DNA from: Symsagittifera roscoffensis
Lineage: Eukaryota; Xenacoelomorpha; Acoela; Convolutidae
NCBI RefSeq assembly: GCF_963678635.1
Contig: NC_087071.1
Span: forward strand, 22,289,194-22,353,193
Length of the DNA: 64,000 bases
Direction: 5' to 3'
The notes beneath the pieces were generated by a model. It did not search any database. It saw only the letters and a program-made list of their open reading frames with translations, and was not told the DNA's origin. Shown piece after piece: positions 44,170-55,357 of the stretch. The position numbers were made by a program, and so were the translations under genes. Numbering within the stretch: the stretch's first letter is position 1; each line of letters opens with the position of its first letter.

Positions 44170-46221
44170 TTAAGACGATTTGAAATTGGATCCAGTCCTG
44201 AACCTGAAATTTTTTTTGAAGCAGTCAAAACTGGGCAAAACTTCACTTCCCGTTGTAGTTTTTTCTCACTGTCTCCTAAGCGATTTCGTACGAATAAAAT
44301 CTGTGCGCAAATCACTGCTTAAAATCTCTGTCTGTAGAAAAATCTGTCTCTGTCTACAACTCTATTTTCTAATGAACGTACATATAAATTTTTAACCACA
44401 AACATTGCAGGAAAATTTCAAAAACAGTTATCAACAGCCATAAAATCAATAGCCATAGGTGCCGTTTGAATATATTTCTGATTCCGACCTTTGAAACTGA
44501 CTTTCTTGGGTTCTGGTTTTTTCATTCACTCCGAATGAAGTTGTTTGATTCTATCCGAAAAATTTTGTGAATGAAGTTTTTTGTAAATAGATTTTATTTA
44601 CTTCGTTATCATTGTTAGATTAATCATATTTTCTTTATGTATTCATATTTCATTTGTACCCTTCTTTCTTTGTTTGTATCTTCCTGTTTCATATATATTT
44701 CCAGAGTTGTATATTAACCAAAGTGATATGAAAAAAAACAGTCGAAATTAGAACTATGAAATGGTCGTCGGATTTGCTGACAAGTGAGGGTTGGAGATGT
44801 CCGGAAAATAAAAAGAAGAGGGTTACATTTGAAATTAATGGAGTTTTCCTAAGAATAATTACAAACAAGTAGTTTAAAAGGGGGGTTTTGAAAACAATGA
44901 TTATGAATTGAATACAGTGATTTAGCGAACTATTTACTGTTGAAGTTAAAGCAGTAGAAAGTAACTCTCTCCCAAGCCATCAAGAACCGAAGTCAATTGA
45001 TTCTTGTCATCAAAAAATGATTAAAATAAAAGTCAAACGGTAAAACTACAAGTAATTTAGGTCATTAAGCAAAATAAAAAGTAACAAGGAATCAAAAAGT
45101 CAGTGACAGGTTTTGACGACATGAACTGATGCTTTAAAGGCCATTTCACCTGTGATCATTTTTTGTAACTCATTGTGGTTCGACACTCAGGACGCTTTGA
45201 TAACTTCAGCCCATCACAACTTATAATCAGGTAATAAAATATCAAAATCACTCCTTTTAAACAACTTAAATGGCATTGATTGGTTTAGATTTTTCTAGTG
45301 CAATTGGTTCTTTCCGCTTGAGAAGAGGCTTCATAAGTGACAATTTAATGAGGCCCAGAAAACTTTAAAACGTTCTTTCGATAAGAAGCAACCTATTCGG
45401 AAATCTTAATACGGTGCTAAAGGCTAATGAAATCACTTTGCACTTACAATAGAGTGTGGGTGCGAAAAATAATCTGAAAATTCAATTTTCCTAAAAAGAT
45501 TAACTATTCGTTGGTTATCATGGTGTAGTCATAAAAGACTTGCCCTGATAAAACAGTCTTTCTTAACTTTGCTTTCATACTTAGTACTAATTTTAAAAGT
45601 CTATGCTTCTCCACAATTGGTTAAAAGCAAATAAGTTCCCATGCATGCCTACAAAACCCCAAAAGATTTTTTAGTGTATGTATTTTTGTAGGTAAGATTA
45701 TTGTTAACAGCTAGAGAGTTTGCATTTAGAAACAGATCAAGTTTAAATTCAGATCAAGTGTAAATGAGTTAATGAGGTTTTTTTTTTCTGGTGCACAGTC
45801 TCTTGTTTTTGGAGCAATCATGAAAATGAAAGACTGACCGGATAAAATAGAACAAAAAGTTAGTTCATAAAATAGTTCAGAAAATGCGACCAATCGGATG
45901 ATACTGATTTTGAGTTTCTCGGATTTCTGAGGGATTGGCGAAAACCTGCCGTGACCCATAATTTACCTGAAACCTAAATGACCCAAAAGCTTTCATCCGT
46001 AAAATCTTTTGAGCTATGGTAATCGCTTTTTTGACAATAAAATGATTTCTACTTGTAATTTTGAAATCTTGATCTTGGAAGCATTACATGTTTAAAAAAA
46101 AACATAAATAACCCAAAACTACTAACTTGCAGTTTAAAAAAGCAGATGCAAAAAAGCTGACGCTAAATTTCAATTTGATCGTCAGCTTTGAACTCAAAAA
46201 ATTTTTTAAATAAACGAAACC
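44170..46221. other. Intergenic DNA with an old family A remnant
   Basis: TTTCACCTGTGATCATTTTT at 45145 and TTGCCCTGATAAAACAGTCT near 45541 mark a decayed plus-strand family A copy (about 45135-45565). A 77-codon minus frame at 45726-45959 has weak support only. Confidence 0.4.
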
Positions 46222-46425
46222 ATGGCCCGCCTAGCAAACATGAACAGAGCGGACCTACTTCTAGAGGCTAAAAATAGCTTCATACTAATGGGACAAAATC
46301 TTGAAACTCTTGTTATGCATGTAGGACAAAAATCATTTGATAGTAGTCTAATCGAAAAACATTCTAATGAACAGCTCCATGAAACTACTGAGAATACAAT
46401 TAGACCTCGTAGTGTTGCAGTTTGA
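46222..46425 (+). CDS. Small hypothetical ORF, 67 codons
   Basis: ATG at 46222 lies in a good initiation context (AACCATGG). It encodes ARLANMNRADLLLEAKNSFI, TLVMHVGQKSFDSSL and ends PRSVAV. Amphipathic and helix-rich, with better codon variety than the flanks. No splice site or domain supports it. Confidence 0.3.
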   Translation: MARLANMNRADLLLEAKNSFILMGQNLETLVMHVGQKSFDSSLIEKHSNEQLHETTENTIRPRSVAV

Positions 46426-49402
46426 AAAACAACTCAAGTAAAACAGTGTTTTTGTTTCGGCAGAGATCAAATTAAACTGAAATTAACATGTTCAAAAATG
46501 CGCCGGAAAGTATGTGTTTCGAAATGAATGGTGCATTTCCACGGTTATCAGTTCAGTGAGTAAAAACTAATATCACATGAGCTATTGTTTGTGAGGACTG
46601 AGAGTACCCAAATGCCAAAGGCATTCAACTACTAGTCTCGGGCAATTTTTTGAAAACGGTTTAACAATTTCCAATGTAGAAATTAAACCACGGTAAAAGG
46701 TTGTAAAACCAAACGAAGTTCAGGCATTGATCATCAAAAACAACGTTTTTTTTTGCAAAATGTTATTCACTCGAGTGTTCTTCAACTGAAGGAAAGTCAG
46801 AAAGTCAAAGAACGTGCTGCAAACTGTGCTATAATTATGCCATATCTCGCAAGAGTATCACGTGTAACGGATAACAAAGTTTTGCTCAACTCTGTTTATT
46901 CTTAAGAATTGCTTTTAACATAAAGCACTAAATGCTTCCATATGAAACATCAATTTCTTGCCAGCTTTCATTACTGGATATCATTCAAAATGAGACAAGA
47001 GAATTTTAAAAACTTCGCACTTTATGATTGGTCAGAAAAGTATGCAAAACACTCCAGATCAGAAATTTATAAGACTTTAGGTGTTTTTGTAGAAATTTTT
47101 ACAATTGCGCATGCTCCATATTGCAAAAAATTATAAATCGGACACTGGAAATCATTAACAATATGGCTTGATAAAGACTTGATGTGTTTGTAAGAAATAA
47201 ACATAGGTGTTTCATTATATGGAAAAGCTCTGGATGTGAGGTACAGCAAAGATCATCAAAAAAAGCTAAACTTGTTAATTCAGAAATTGGCAATTGTTTC
47301 TCAAAGTTATCAGATTGAATTTTTTCAGTGGTTTTCCAACAATAAAAAACAATCGGTTTTCAAAAACAAAAAATTAAAGAATGAGAGTTTGTAGACATCT
47401 GTGTTTATTGGTAAACTGGTTTTCAAAAATGACAAAAAACTAATCATGTTACTGAAATAGCAAATCACTTTGTGCAAGTTTTTTTTCAATATTGAATATA
47501 TACCGCAAAAAAAGAAGAAAAAATTACAACTGCAGTGTTTGACGTTTATTGGGTCACAAGAAAAAAATCAGGAAATTAGAAAAAGTACTGTTGAATAAAT
47601 CTCTAGTGTTTTCTTTCCCAAAAAAAAGAAACATAAATTAAGAGCTTTTTTCTGACGATAAAAGTATCTTGTAAACAGGAAATTCAATAATGAACCTAAG
47701 AAAATTAATGCTACAAACACTAGAAAAAGTACATGAATAATTTAGTGAAAAAAGCTTGTTCCTAATGTTGATAAAACAAATCTTTATATCTTTAAACAAG
47801 AAAATAATTCAGAAACTTCTATTTAGAGAGAAGAAACAATTTCTTCGAAAGAGTATGCCAGCAATTTTGCAGTGTTAGTGGCGAAATTCTCCCTTTTTCA
47901 GTCGATTGGTACCGTTGCTTAATCAAAATTGCTGTTGTAGTTAGGTTAGGTCAATATGCTGTGTGCAATAATTGGTAGCATTAGAAACAAGAATTATGTT
48001 TTTCAGTTCATTAATTTGGTCAAAAGTAGCTTTTAGCTCAGCAGTTTTCGAAAAATTGCTGATGTTGCAAATGAACAGAACAAACAATCAATTTTACCGG
48101 GTAATCAAATTGGGCTATCTCCGGAGAAATTATGATCATGGACATTCTCTACTTTTTAAGATCAAAGTTTTACTAGCCGCGCTTTTCATTACCCAAAATA
48201 GCGTGACTAGAATCTTCGATGTGGCAAAAAAATCAAGGTAAAAGAAATTGAGTGGCCGTTGTTATATACAGAGAAACTCACAAAACAAACAAGGATAACC
48301 AGTTACTGTGCAAGAAGCACAGAATCTTTCGACCACAGTATTGAAAAAACACAAAAGTTATTTATGTTCTAAGTCAATTTTTCTTAATGTCGTGATAAAA
48401 AGGTCTGAGAAAAAAAATTTTGGCATGTTTTTCATAAAAATGTCTATTGGAAATCAGTTTTTGAAGAACAATGACTAGAAAAACGAAAAAAAAAAGAAAA
48501 AGTTTCAAACATATTCAAGCTTTTGATTCTCAAAATTGCGCTAAATAACTAAAAAAACTTGAATAAAACGAAAATTTCACGGCTTAAATTAATCTTATAA
48601 GCTATTGCTTTTATTAACTACCTTACTACTTAGCTCGAAAATAGACCAAAAATCAAAAATTGCAAACCGGTTTTTCTGAACACTGTAAAAAACTTTCTGA
48701 ATTTTTTAAATGTCGTTCAAATTACGATTGAAAGGATTTTAATATGATATTTTACTCAACCTTGTCTGATGATCTTTTTGTGGTAAAAAATTGAAAAAAA
48801 TAAAACACCAAATAAAAACCCGAATAAAAAGCTCCTCCCCATTTTCAATGGTCGGAACAATAAAGCAATGTAGGTTTCTCAAAACAAATTAGGGAAAAGC
48901 ATCTGTAGCAAACAATCATTGTAATAAATGGAAAAATTTGAACATAAAATTTAGAAAAGTCAAATCTGATCAAAAATTTAAATTTGAACTTAAAATTTTT
49001 TGATAAATTTACACAATAAAACTTCCTAATTCCTATTGTTAGATACATTAGTTGTTTTCGAGATTATTTTATGTATCTAACAATAAGTATTGTTTCATTT
49101 TTGTTTATACATTGTGTATTTGTACAATTACCTGCTGGTGTAGTTGTTGTTTTTTAACTTACAATGTTAATTTCATTATGTAGCAGCGTGTTTTTTTTTA
49201 TCCAAGTGGTTACTGTGATTTTACATATTTGTGAAAATATATAACATCCATATATCTAAGCAAGCCAGGAAAACAACCGCTCTGATGCACCATGCATTAA
49301 TATTCGACTATAATAGATTTTCACTGACTTTTTCAATTAATTTGAAAAATAGCAAACTATATTCAACTGAAAATGAATTATAAAAGTACTAGTTAATCAA
49401 TT
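46426..49402. other. AT-rich DNA with scattered weak ORFs
   Basis: Frames at 46942-47136 and 47972-48241 (plus) read moderately like protein but lack paired splice sites. No repeat family recognised. Confidence 0.4.
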
Positions 49403-49834
49403 GACAAATTTACTGTTTTGAAATTTATTTTAAAACTTTTGAATCAAGGCAAGGCGAGAAGGAAACAGTGTTACACCAAATAAAACTACAGTTAAAGTAT
49501 CCAAAATGCGAATCTAAAGATGAGTCGATTAAAACTAAACGGGTCGAAGTATTTGACAATTGTTTTGATGTTCTCGGCCAACAATTTCTATGCCTCGACT
49601 GTCTCAGTATATTTTGGGTATAATTACACATTCCCGACGAAAAAGGCTCTGCTTTGACGGCATGGACCGAAACATTGTGCTCAGTGTTTTTGGACCGGTG
49701 AACATCATTGTATGTTCGAATCAGTTCAGCATTTTTTGCCCAACATGACCTTTTGCTTGACTCAGCTCACACATGTTTCGAACGGCTCAAAAAAATGGGA
49801 AGGTCTTTGAAATTCTCGACCAAAAAGGAATACT
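49403..49834 (+). pseudogene. Decayed coding sequence, unrecognised
   Basis: One plus frame reads like protein for about 430 bp with two internal stops and a third at its end: TAA at 49620-49622, TGA near 49698, TGA near 49832. Segments include KTKRVEVFDNCFDVLGQQFL, FLCLDCLSIFWV, AWTETLCSVFLD and FAQHDLLLDSAHTCFERL. Staying in one frame across stops suggests a pseudogene rather than introns. Family not recognised. Confidence 0.35.
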
Positions 49835-51155
49835 GAATTTTTCGAACCAGATCAAAAAACTCAAAATTAGCCATATCATTATCCGTTACGCAAAATTAGC
49901 CATATCTTGTTTTATTTTCCAACTATCTGGCTTTTCCGACAATCTACAACGTTGTTTGGGAACAGAAACTGTAGACACGGTTGTGTTTTTCTATCATATA
50001 TGCCCACTTACAGCCTTGACTAGGGTTATAAATATAAAACTTTTCTCAGTGTCAAAAGGACCATTATGAAGGTGTAGTTTTTTCAGAGGGGTGATTGCAA
50101 CTTCTTAACTCGTTTTCAATATGTTTTTATAATCAAACAAGCTTCAAAAACTGGTTTTATGTTTTTAGTAAACTATATATTTTTAAACTAAATAGCAATA
50201 TTTATAAATAACGAACAATAATTTATTGCTAAACTCGATCGAAATTGGACTAAAACTCAAATATTTAAACTGGTTTTTCTCAACACTGGGAAATGTTTAT
50301 AGACACTTGCTAACGTCGTTCGAATCACGACTGAACGCGCTTCAATATGATCTATCATTCGCATCATTCCGATAGTTGGTTGTGGTATTTATTTTGCGAG
50401 GAAAACAAAAGAACTGAAACACTTCCGAATACTAAGTTCCACACATTTTTCGGAAAAAGAAATTCCACACATTTTTCGGAACGAAAAGAAGCAGTACCCA
50501 CAATTTTCCAACTGTGCTCGATTTGCGATTGGCGGTCGAGTGTGTTGAGATTTTTATAGACCACCAAAAGTGCGTAAGTTTTTTCTTCCGGCTCCAGTTA
50601 ATATTGCTTTCCAACCGGGGTTTTCAATTGTTAACAAAATGGCTGACTTGCAGACTAAATAAAAAAAGACAAACAAAGAACCAAACAATGTTCGGAAAAT
50701 AACCAACTAATTAGTTAAGAATTCAAAATTTTCACGATAACTAATAGTCATGAAAAGAAGCATGAAAAACAATAAGCTTGATTAAAGAAGTTCATAATCA
50801 GTCGCCCGGGAAAACAAGACATTTTCCCAGCATTACAACATCAAATCACAATCTGCAGCTGTGTTTCATCACACTTTTTTGGGCTTCCAAGCAGTTGAAA
50901 CTGAAATGTTCTCGAATACCTGGTTCCGGTCTTCAACTCAATCTCCACACTTTTCCAACCCAATAATTTCCACTCATTTCCAACGCGAAGCAATCATTTG
51001 CTAACTGGCAGCATGCAACCCTCTTCTCTTGACATTGATGTCTGTTTTTTTTTGCCGATTATAATATAAATGAAAAAAGAAATGCCAGTAAATGGGCTTT
51101 AATAAGATTCCCTACATATTGAACTCTGAATGTGCATACTTTTTTCATGACTAGC
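49835..51155. other. Intergenic DNA with a short direct repeat
   Basis: TTCCACACATTTTTCGGAA occurs twice at 50436-50480, 25 bp apart. A 62-codon plus frame at 50778-50966 has varied codons but no splice support. Confidence 0.4.
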
Positions 51156-51670
51156 CAGGGGCGGATATATGATTTTCTCGAGAGGGGGGATTTTTCAAAA
51201 GTTTCAAAAAATTTGTCTCCTTTTACTATATTGGTTAATTGGTTTACTGAGCTCTTCGAAATCAATACAAATACCTCATTTATACCTATTTTTTCTCCCG
51301 GGCAATTAAAAAAACAAGTCAAAACGCCGTTTTTACACTTTTGGTTCCTAAAGCACTACAAAGACCCTGTTTTTGCCAAAACTTCTGCGGCGCAGGCAAA
51401 ATTTTGAATAACAGGCCAAAAAAGCCGTTTTAGGCCTTTTTTGGAAAATAATCACTAAAAAACCGCGTTTTTTGGCGCGCGCGCCCCCCTCAAAGTTAGT
51501 ATTTATTGGCGCCGAATGCGCCTTTAGAAAAATTTTAGAATCCGTCACCAAAAATTGAAATCTCAAAATAATGCAAAGTACAAAGGGGGGACCCTTTGTG
51601 TTGGTAGGGGGTCGAATCCCTGAGAAAAAAAGCGTCCATCCCTGCCCCCCCCCCCCCAAATCCGCCCCTG
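51156..51670. mobile_element. Family B (hAT-like), long copy with intact inverted ends
   Basis: It starts CAGGGGCGGATATATG and ends AATCCGCCCCTG, perfect over CAGGGGCGGAT. The 515-bp body has no transposase frame. It carries GGCGCCGAATGCGCC, GACCCTTTGTGTTGGTAGGG and a poly(C) tract. Flanking 8-mers differ, so the duplication has decayed or the ends recombined. Confidence 0.8.
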
Positions 51671-52047
51671 CACTTAAGTACTCCAAAAACGTGGTCTTGC
51701 GGCTTAATATAAAATTTGTTGTGTTGCATATCGTGTTTAGCAGCTCATATTCTAAAATCTGCACTGTATGAAATGTTGCAAATTAAAAAAAAATACGACA
51801 AGACATTAGGACGACATGACATATGACCATATGACAAAGATGAAAAGATGAGCGGAGACTTTCTTCTGGACTTTAAGATAAAGCTTACGATATTCTCCAA
51901 TTGTATTTCTGAGAAATATGAACCGCAAAAATCAAAACTACCGGTTCCATAGCATGTGGTTTATATTTCTCAGAAGCCTAAATGAATAGTTGCGCGTACC
52001 GCCGTGTTTAAGTCCCATAAAAACGGGTTTCGTCTTAACAGCAGTTT
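51671..52047. other. Spacer
   Basis: No supported feature. Confidence 0.4.
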
Positions 52048-52895
52048 TATCATTCGAATGATAAAAAAAATTGTCAAAAATGGCTAGTTAAAAAGTCGAA
52101 ATTTGTCTGAAGAAAAAAAAACCCACCCCGAGCACAAATATTCCGTTACTTTCGTATCGAAAGTCGGAACAAAAACAGAGATTTCATTCCTTGTAACAAA
52201 TCAATTATGGCAAATAAGCTTCTTTCAACCAATTTGGAACGATTTATAAGACGGATTAAATCTCCGCTTACGCGTTAATAGCGCGAATTATATCGCGCGT
52301 TAATTGTCCCAAATTGGCCAAAATGACAATCTTTAAATCCCCGTAACTTTACGAAAAATGATCACAGGTAAGATATTTTTTCAAATTTGAGCTCAGGACA
52401 ACAATACCTTTCGAATGATAAAAAAAATCGTCAAAAATGGCTAGTTAAAAAGTCGAAATTTGTCTGAAGAAAAAAAAACCCACCCCGAGCACAAATATTC
52501 CGTTACTTTCGTATCGAAAGTCGGAACAAAAAGAGAGATTTCATTCCTTGTAACAAATCAATTATGGCAAATAAGCTTCTTTCAAACAATTTGGAACGAT
52601 TTATAAGACGGATTAAATCTCCGCTTACGCGTTAATAGCGCGAATTATATCGCGCGTTAATTGTCCCAAATTGGTCAAAATGGCCAAAATGGCAATCTGT
52701 AAACCCTCATAACTTTACAAAAAATGATCACAGGTAAAATATCCTTTCAAATTTAAGCTCAGGACAACAATACCTTTTGAACGATATAAAAAAAATTCCG
52801 TCAAAAATGGGTAGTTAAAAAGTCGAAATTTGTCTGAAGAAAAAAAACCCAACCGAGCACAAATATTCCGTTACTTTCGTACCGAAAGTCGGAAC
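52048..52895 (-). repeat. Tandem array of the 5' part of family A
   Basis: Unit ends (GTCGGAAC) lie at 52170, 52527 and 52895, so periods are 357 and 368 bp, plus a partial unit at the left. Each unit carries the family's first two thirds, from TTCCGACTTTCG to AATTGATTTGTTACAAGG, and lacks the terminal hairpin. Units are very similar. Confidence 0.9.
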
Positions 52896-53242
52896 AATAA
52901 CTGTTTCTTTGCTAATTGTTGATGCCTGAAAGTATACTGATGTTTTCAATCCATTAATCGTAAAATATAAAATGATTTGTTTTTCGGATAGCTAATATAT
53001 TTGATCTTGGTATGTTATGCTTTCTACTGCTGTTCACTAAGTTTTTCTTATGATAGTTTTTTATGCTCTTAGAGGCTTGTTCACATATTTAAGTGCTTAT
53101 CATCGTGTTAAAATGTCTGCGTAAAAGATTTTAACTATATGTTCCGGCATAGTGATCCAGATATAGTGGCTAAATAGATATATTCCAGGTATAATGTATA
53201 CATTAACGATCATGCTTTTTGATTCCTGTAAAATAAAAGAAT
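52896..53242 (-). other. 3' flank of the minus-strand gene
   Basis: AT-rich, likely includes the 3' UTR. No other feature. Confidence 0.4.
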
Positions 53243-53830
53243 TTAATATACAAGTTCAAGGATCATGTTTTCGTAGCTCTTTGTTGTGCTATTCCATCCT
53301 TCTACAAACAGTGTGCTGTTGTCGATAGCTGCGAGAAGCTCACGCACTTTCACCTCACTCTTGATTTCATATGTGCTCATTGCCTTACCCACACTCTGCT
53401 GCTGCTGTTCATATAATGAATCATCACTCCAAAATATAGTGGAGAACAGAAGAGTCGAATCATTATAATCCTTTATGGTTATAAAATGTTTATCTGACAT
53501 GACCAAGAATTTTCCCTCGCCTTCTGCTGCTAGTCCCCATATGAACCCCGAGATAGATGGAGAGGGTGTCTCACTATACCGATACACAAGTACTTGATAA
53601 TAATCACCCACAATTAACTGACCATGTCGTAATGCCATCTGACGAACTTCACTTGGCCACTGAAATTTGCTGTCTTCTACAGAGATAGCAGACACCCAGC
53701 TGTCATTAATGAACACATGAACTTTGAAGGAACCAAGTGAATGCACCAGCAAAGTGTGTCCAAATGCAGTCATTCTTACATATCTCTCATCTTTGCATGG
53801 CAGAAACATACTCAAACTGATCAGGTATAA
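53243..53830 (-). CDS. 3'-terminal exon of an unrecognised protein
   Basis: The exon starts after acceptor TTTTCTACAG (53831) in phase 0 and runs 195 codons to TAA. Codon usage is balanced and unlike the AT-rich flanks. The chain has short beta-like strands and turns (MALRHGQLIVGDYYQVLVYR, SGFIWGLAAEGEGKFLVMSD, FITIKDYNDSTLLFSTIFWS), suggesting a propeller-like or other all-beta fold, then a Gln run (YEQQQQS). No signature motif is recognised. Upstream exons must lie to the right. The nearest strong minus exon, 62733-62849, ends in a different phase, so one exon at least is missing. Confidence 0.65.
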   Translation of the reverse strand, partial: LYLISLSMFLPCKDERYVRMTAFGHTLLVHSLGSFKVHVFINDSWVSAISVEDSKFQWPSEVRQMALRHGQLIVGDYYQVLVYRYSETPSPSISGFIWGLAAEGEGKFLVMSDKHFITIKDYNDSTLLFSTIFWSDDSLYEQQQQSVGKAMSTYEIKSEVKVRELLAAIDNSTLFVEGWNSTTKSYENMILELVY

Positions 53831-54277
53831 CTGTAGAAAATTAAAAGCATACTAAGAAGTCACATTTTGATACAGTAGCTTTTAAGATTTTAATTCATGA
53901 AAGTAAGAAAAATGTGCACACAAAACATTGGAAAATTGTCCTTTGTGTTAATATTTTTTGAAAAAAAAACAAGCTGAAGGGAGAAAGAACTTGTTAAAAA
54001 CTTCAATTTGTGCATAATACACCGTTGAGTTATTCCATTGGTATTCGGTTTGGATTACTTTAGGTACCATAATGAGTGATGAAAAACTGTTGCATATCTA
54101 TTCCATGTTTGGTAGTCCCAGTTTAGCAGTTTGGGCTTTCAACAGGCGTGTAATTATGACAATAATAAGAATTTCAAACTGATTTTTAAGCATGTGTTTT
54201 CAACAGCTAGAAGTGCAATTATCGGTTTTTCAGCAACGCCGATTTTTCAAAATTCTGATTTTTCCATTGCTAATTAT
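53831..54277 (-). other. Probable intron of the minus-strand gene
   Basis: No exon seen. It continues into the nested transposon insertion. Confidence 0.4.
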
Positions 54278-54285
54278 GGACAACG
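54278..54285. other. 8-bp target duplication of the hAT-like element, left copy
   Basis: GGACAACG, repeated at 61893-61900. Confidence 0.85.
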
Positions 54286-54462
54286 CAGGCGTGGATGTAG
54301 GAATTTCTCAAGGGGGGGGAGCTTTTCAAAAAAAATTGAAAAGTGTGTCGGCGAGAGAAGGCCAAAAAAGGCGTTTTTAGGGGCACTTTTTGGAAAATTT
54401 CGACCAAAAATCGCGTTTTTTCGGCGCGCGCTGCCCCCTCAAAATTAGTATAGATTGGCGCC
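54286..54462. mobile_element. Family B (hAT-like) element, left half, split by BEL/Pao
   Basis: It starts CAGGCGTGGATGTAGG and runs to GGCGCC, where the retrotransposon begins. The other half is 61753-61892. Rejoined length is about 320 bp. Confidence 0.85.
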
Positions 54463-54651
54463 TGTCTACGACCTTTGAATTTTATTCTATGCCGAACCTA
54501 ATTTTGCCACATTTTCGACTTGAATATGCCGCCAAATTAGTAAACTGAAAGACTCAAAACTCAAAAATCAAAAAGAAATCATTTAAAAGAAACAACTAAA
54601 CTACGATCTGAAATTGGAATCTTAATCATCCAAAACGTATTGCCATTGTCA
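54463..54651 (+). repeat. BEL/Pao 5' LTR
   Basis: It starts TGTCTACGAC and ends CATTGTCA. It matches the 3' LTR except for about five substitutions, a 2-base and a 1-base indel. Confidence 0.95.
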
Positions 54652-54652
54652 T

Positions 54653-54663
54653 TGGCGCACAAT
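54653..54663 (+). promoter_or_regulatory. BEL/Pao primer-binding site
   Basis: TGGCGCACAAT lies one base after the LTR, as expected for pairing to a tRNA 3' CCA end. The tRNA is not identified. Confidence 0.6.
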
Positions 54664-54930
54664 AGTTTTTTAAAAAAAGAAACCGAAACCAAGGTTTTTT
54701 TTGTTTGAAAAATCAACGAACTCATCCTTATACTAACCAATCATATTGTTTATTTTTTTTTCTTTTTTTGGATTGTAAGTTCCAAAGAAAAAAAAATTCA
54801 AAGTCATTTTTTTTGTTACAATACAATTGCGAGGGTTCCATGTAATCAAAGGAATTACATATTGGCCATTTTACATTTTGTCTGACACGTCAAAACGTGA
54901 ATTAAGTTTAGGAGACATAGTCAATTAAAA

Positions 54931-55335
54931 ATGAATTCAACCTATGATGCTGTTTTTAAAGTCATAGAAACAGACGTAGAAATTTTAGCAAAAGCAATTA
55001 ACCAAGCCATAAGCGATTCCGACGAAGTACAGATCATAAACGATTTCTTAACGGAATTGAAGAGCTTGCTCGACGATGCCAATAACGAAGTTGTCAAGAT
55101 AATACGCACCGGAACGGACCAGCAAGACTCAATCATTGAACGATTGAAAACTTTGAAAGTTTTGTACCGAACGATCCAACTACGATCAAAACGATACGAG
55201 CGTACCCTCAAAAACACTGCCACGTCTTCTTTAAACTCATCACGAGTAGCCAGCAACGTCTCGACGCCTTCAATAATACGACAAGCCTTGGAAAAAACTT
55301 CCCCTTCGACGCCAAACGGAAAGTTTAACCCGTAG
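54931..55335 (+). CDS. BEL/Pao Gag N-terminal ORF
   Basis: ATG at 54931 starts 134 codons. The product is helical and acidic (DVEILAKAINQAISDSDEVQ) with a coiled-coil-like heptad pattern, then Ser/Thr-rich. Its stop is 20 bases before the next Gag frame, which is shifted by one. It may be a separate protein or the N-terminus of one Gag broken by a frame change. Confidence 0.7.
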   Translation: MNSTYDAVFKVIETDVEILAKAINQAISDSDEVQIINDFLTELKSLLDDANNEVVKIIRTGTDQQDSIIERLKTLKVLYRTIQLRSKRYERTLKNTATSSLNSSRVASNVSTPSIIRQALEKTSPSTPNGKFNP

Positions 55336-55357
55336 TACCACTACACAAAACGTCACC

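Noticed and set aside
48845-49048. 67-codon minus frame
   Set aside because: Lys/Phe-rich composition follows from A and T runs; no splice or domain support.
51148-51678. 8-bp target duplication for the hAT-like copy at 51156
   Set aside because: Left TGACTAGC and right CACTTAAG do not match.
51348-51771. Frames of 64-138 codons on both strands
   Set aside because: They cover the hAT-like element at 51156-51670 and encode Gly/Pro runs from its G/C tracts, not transposase.
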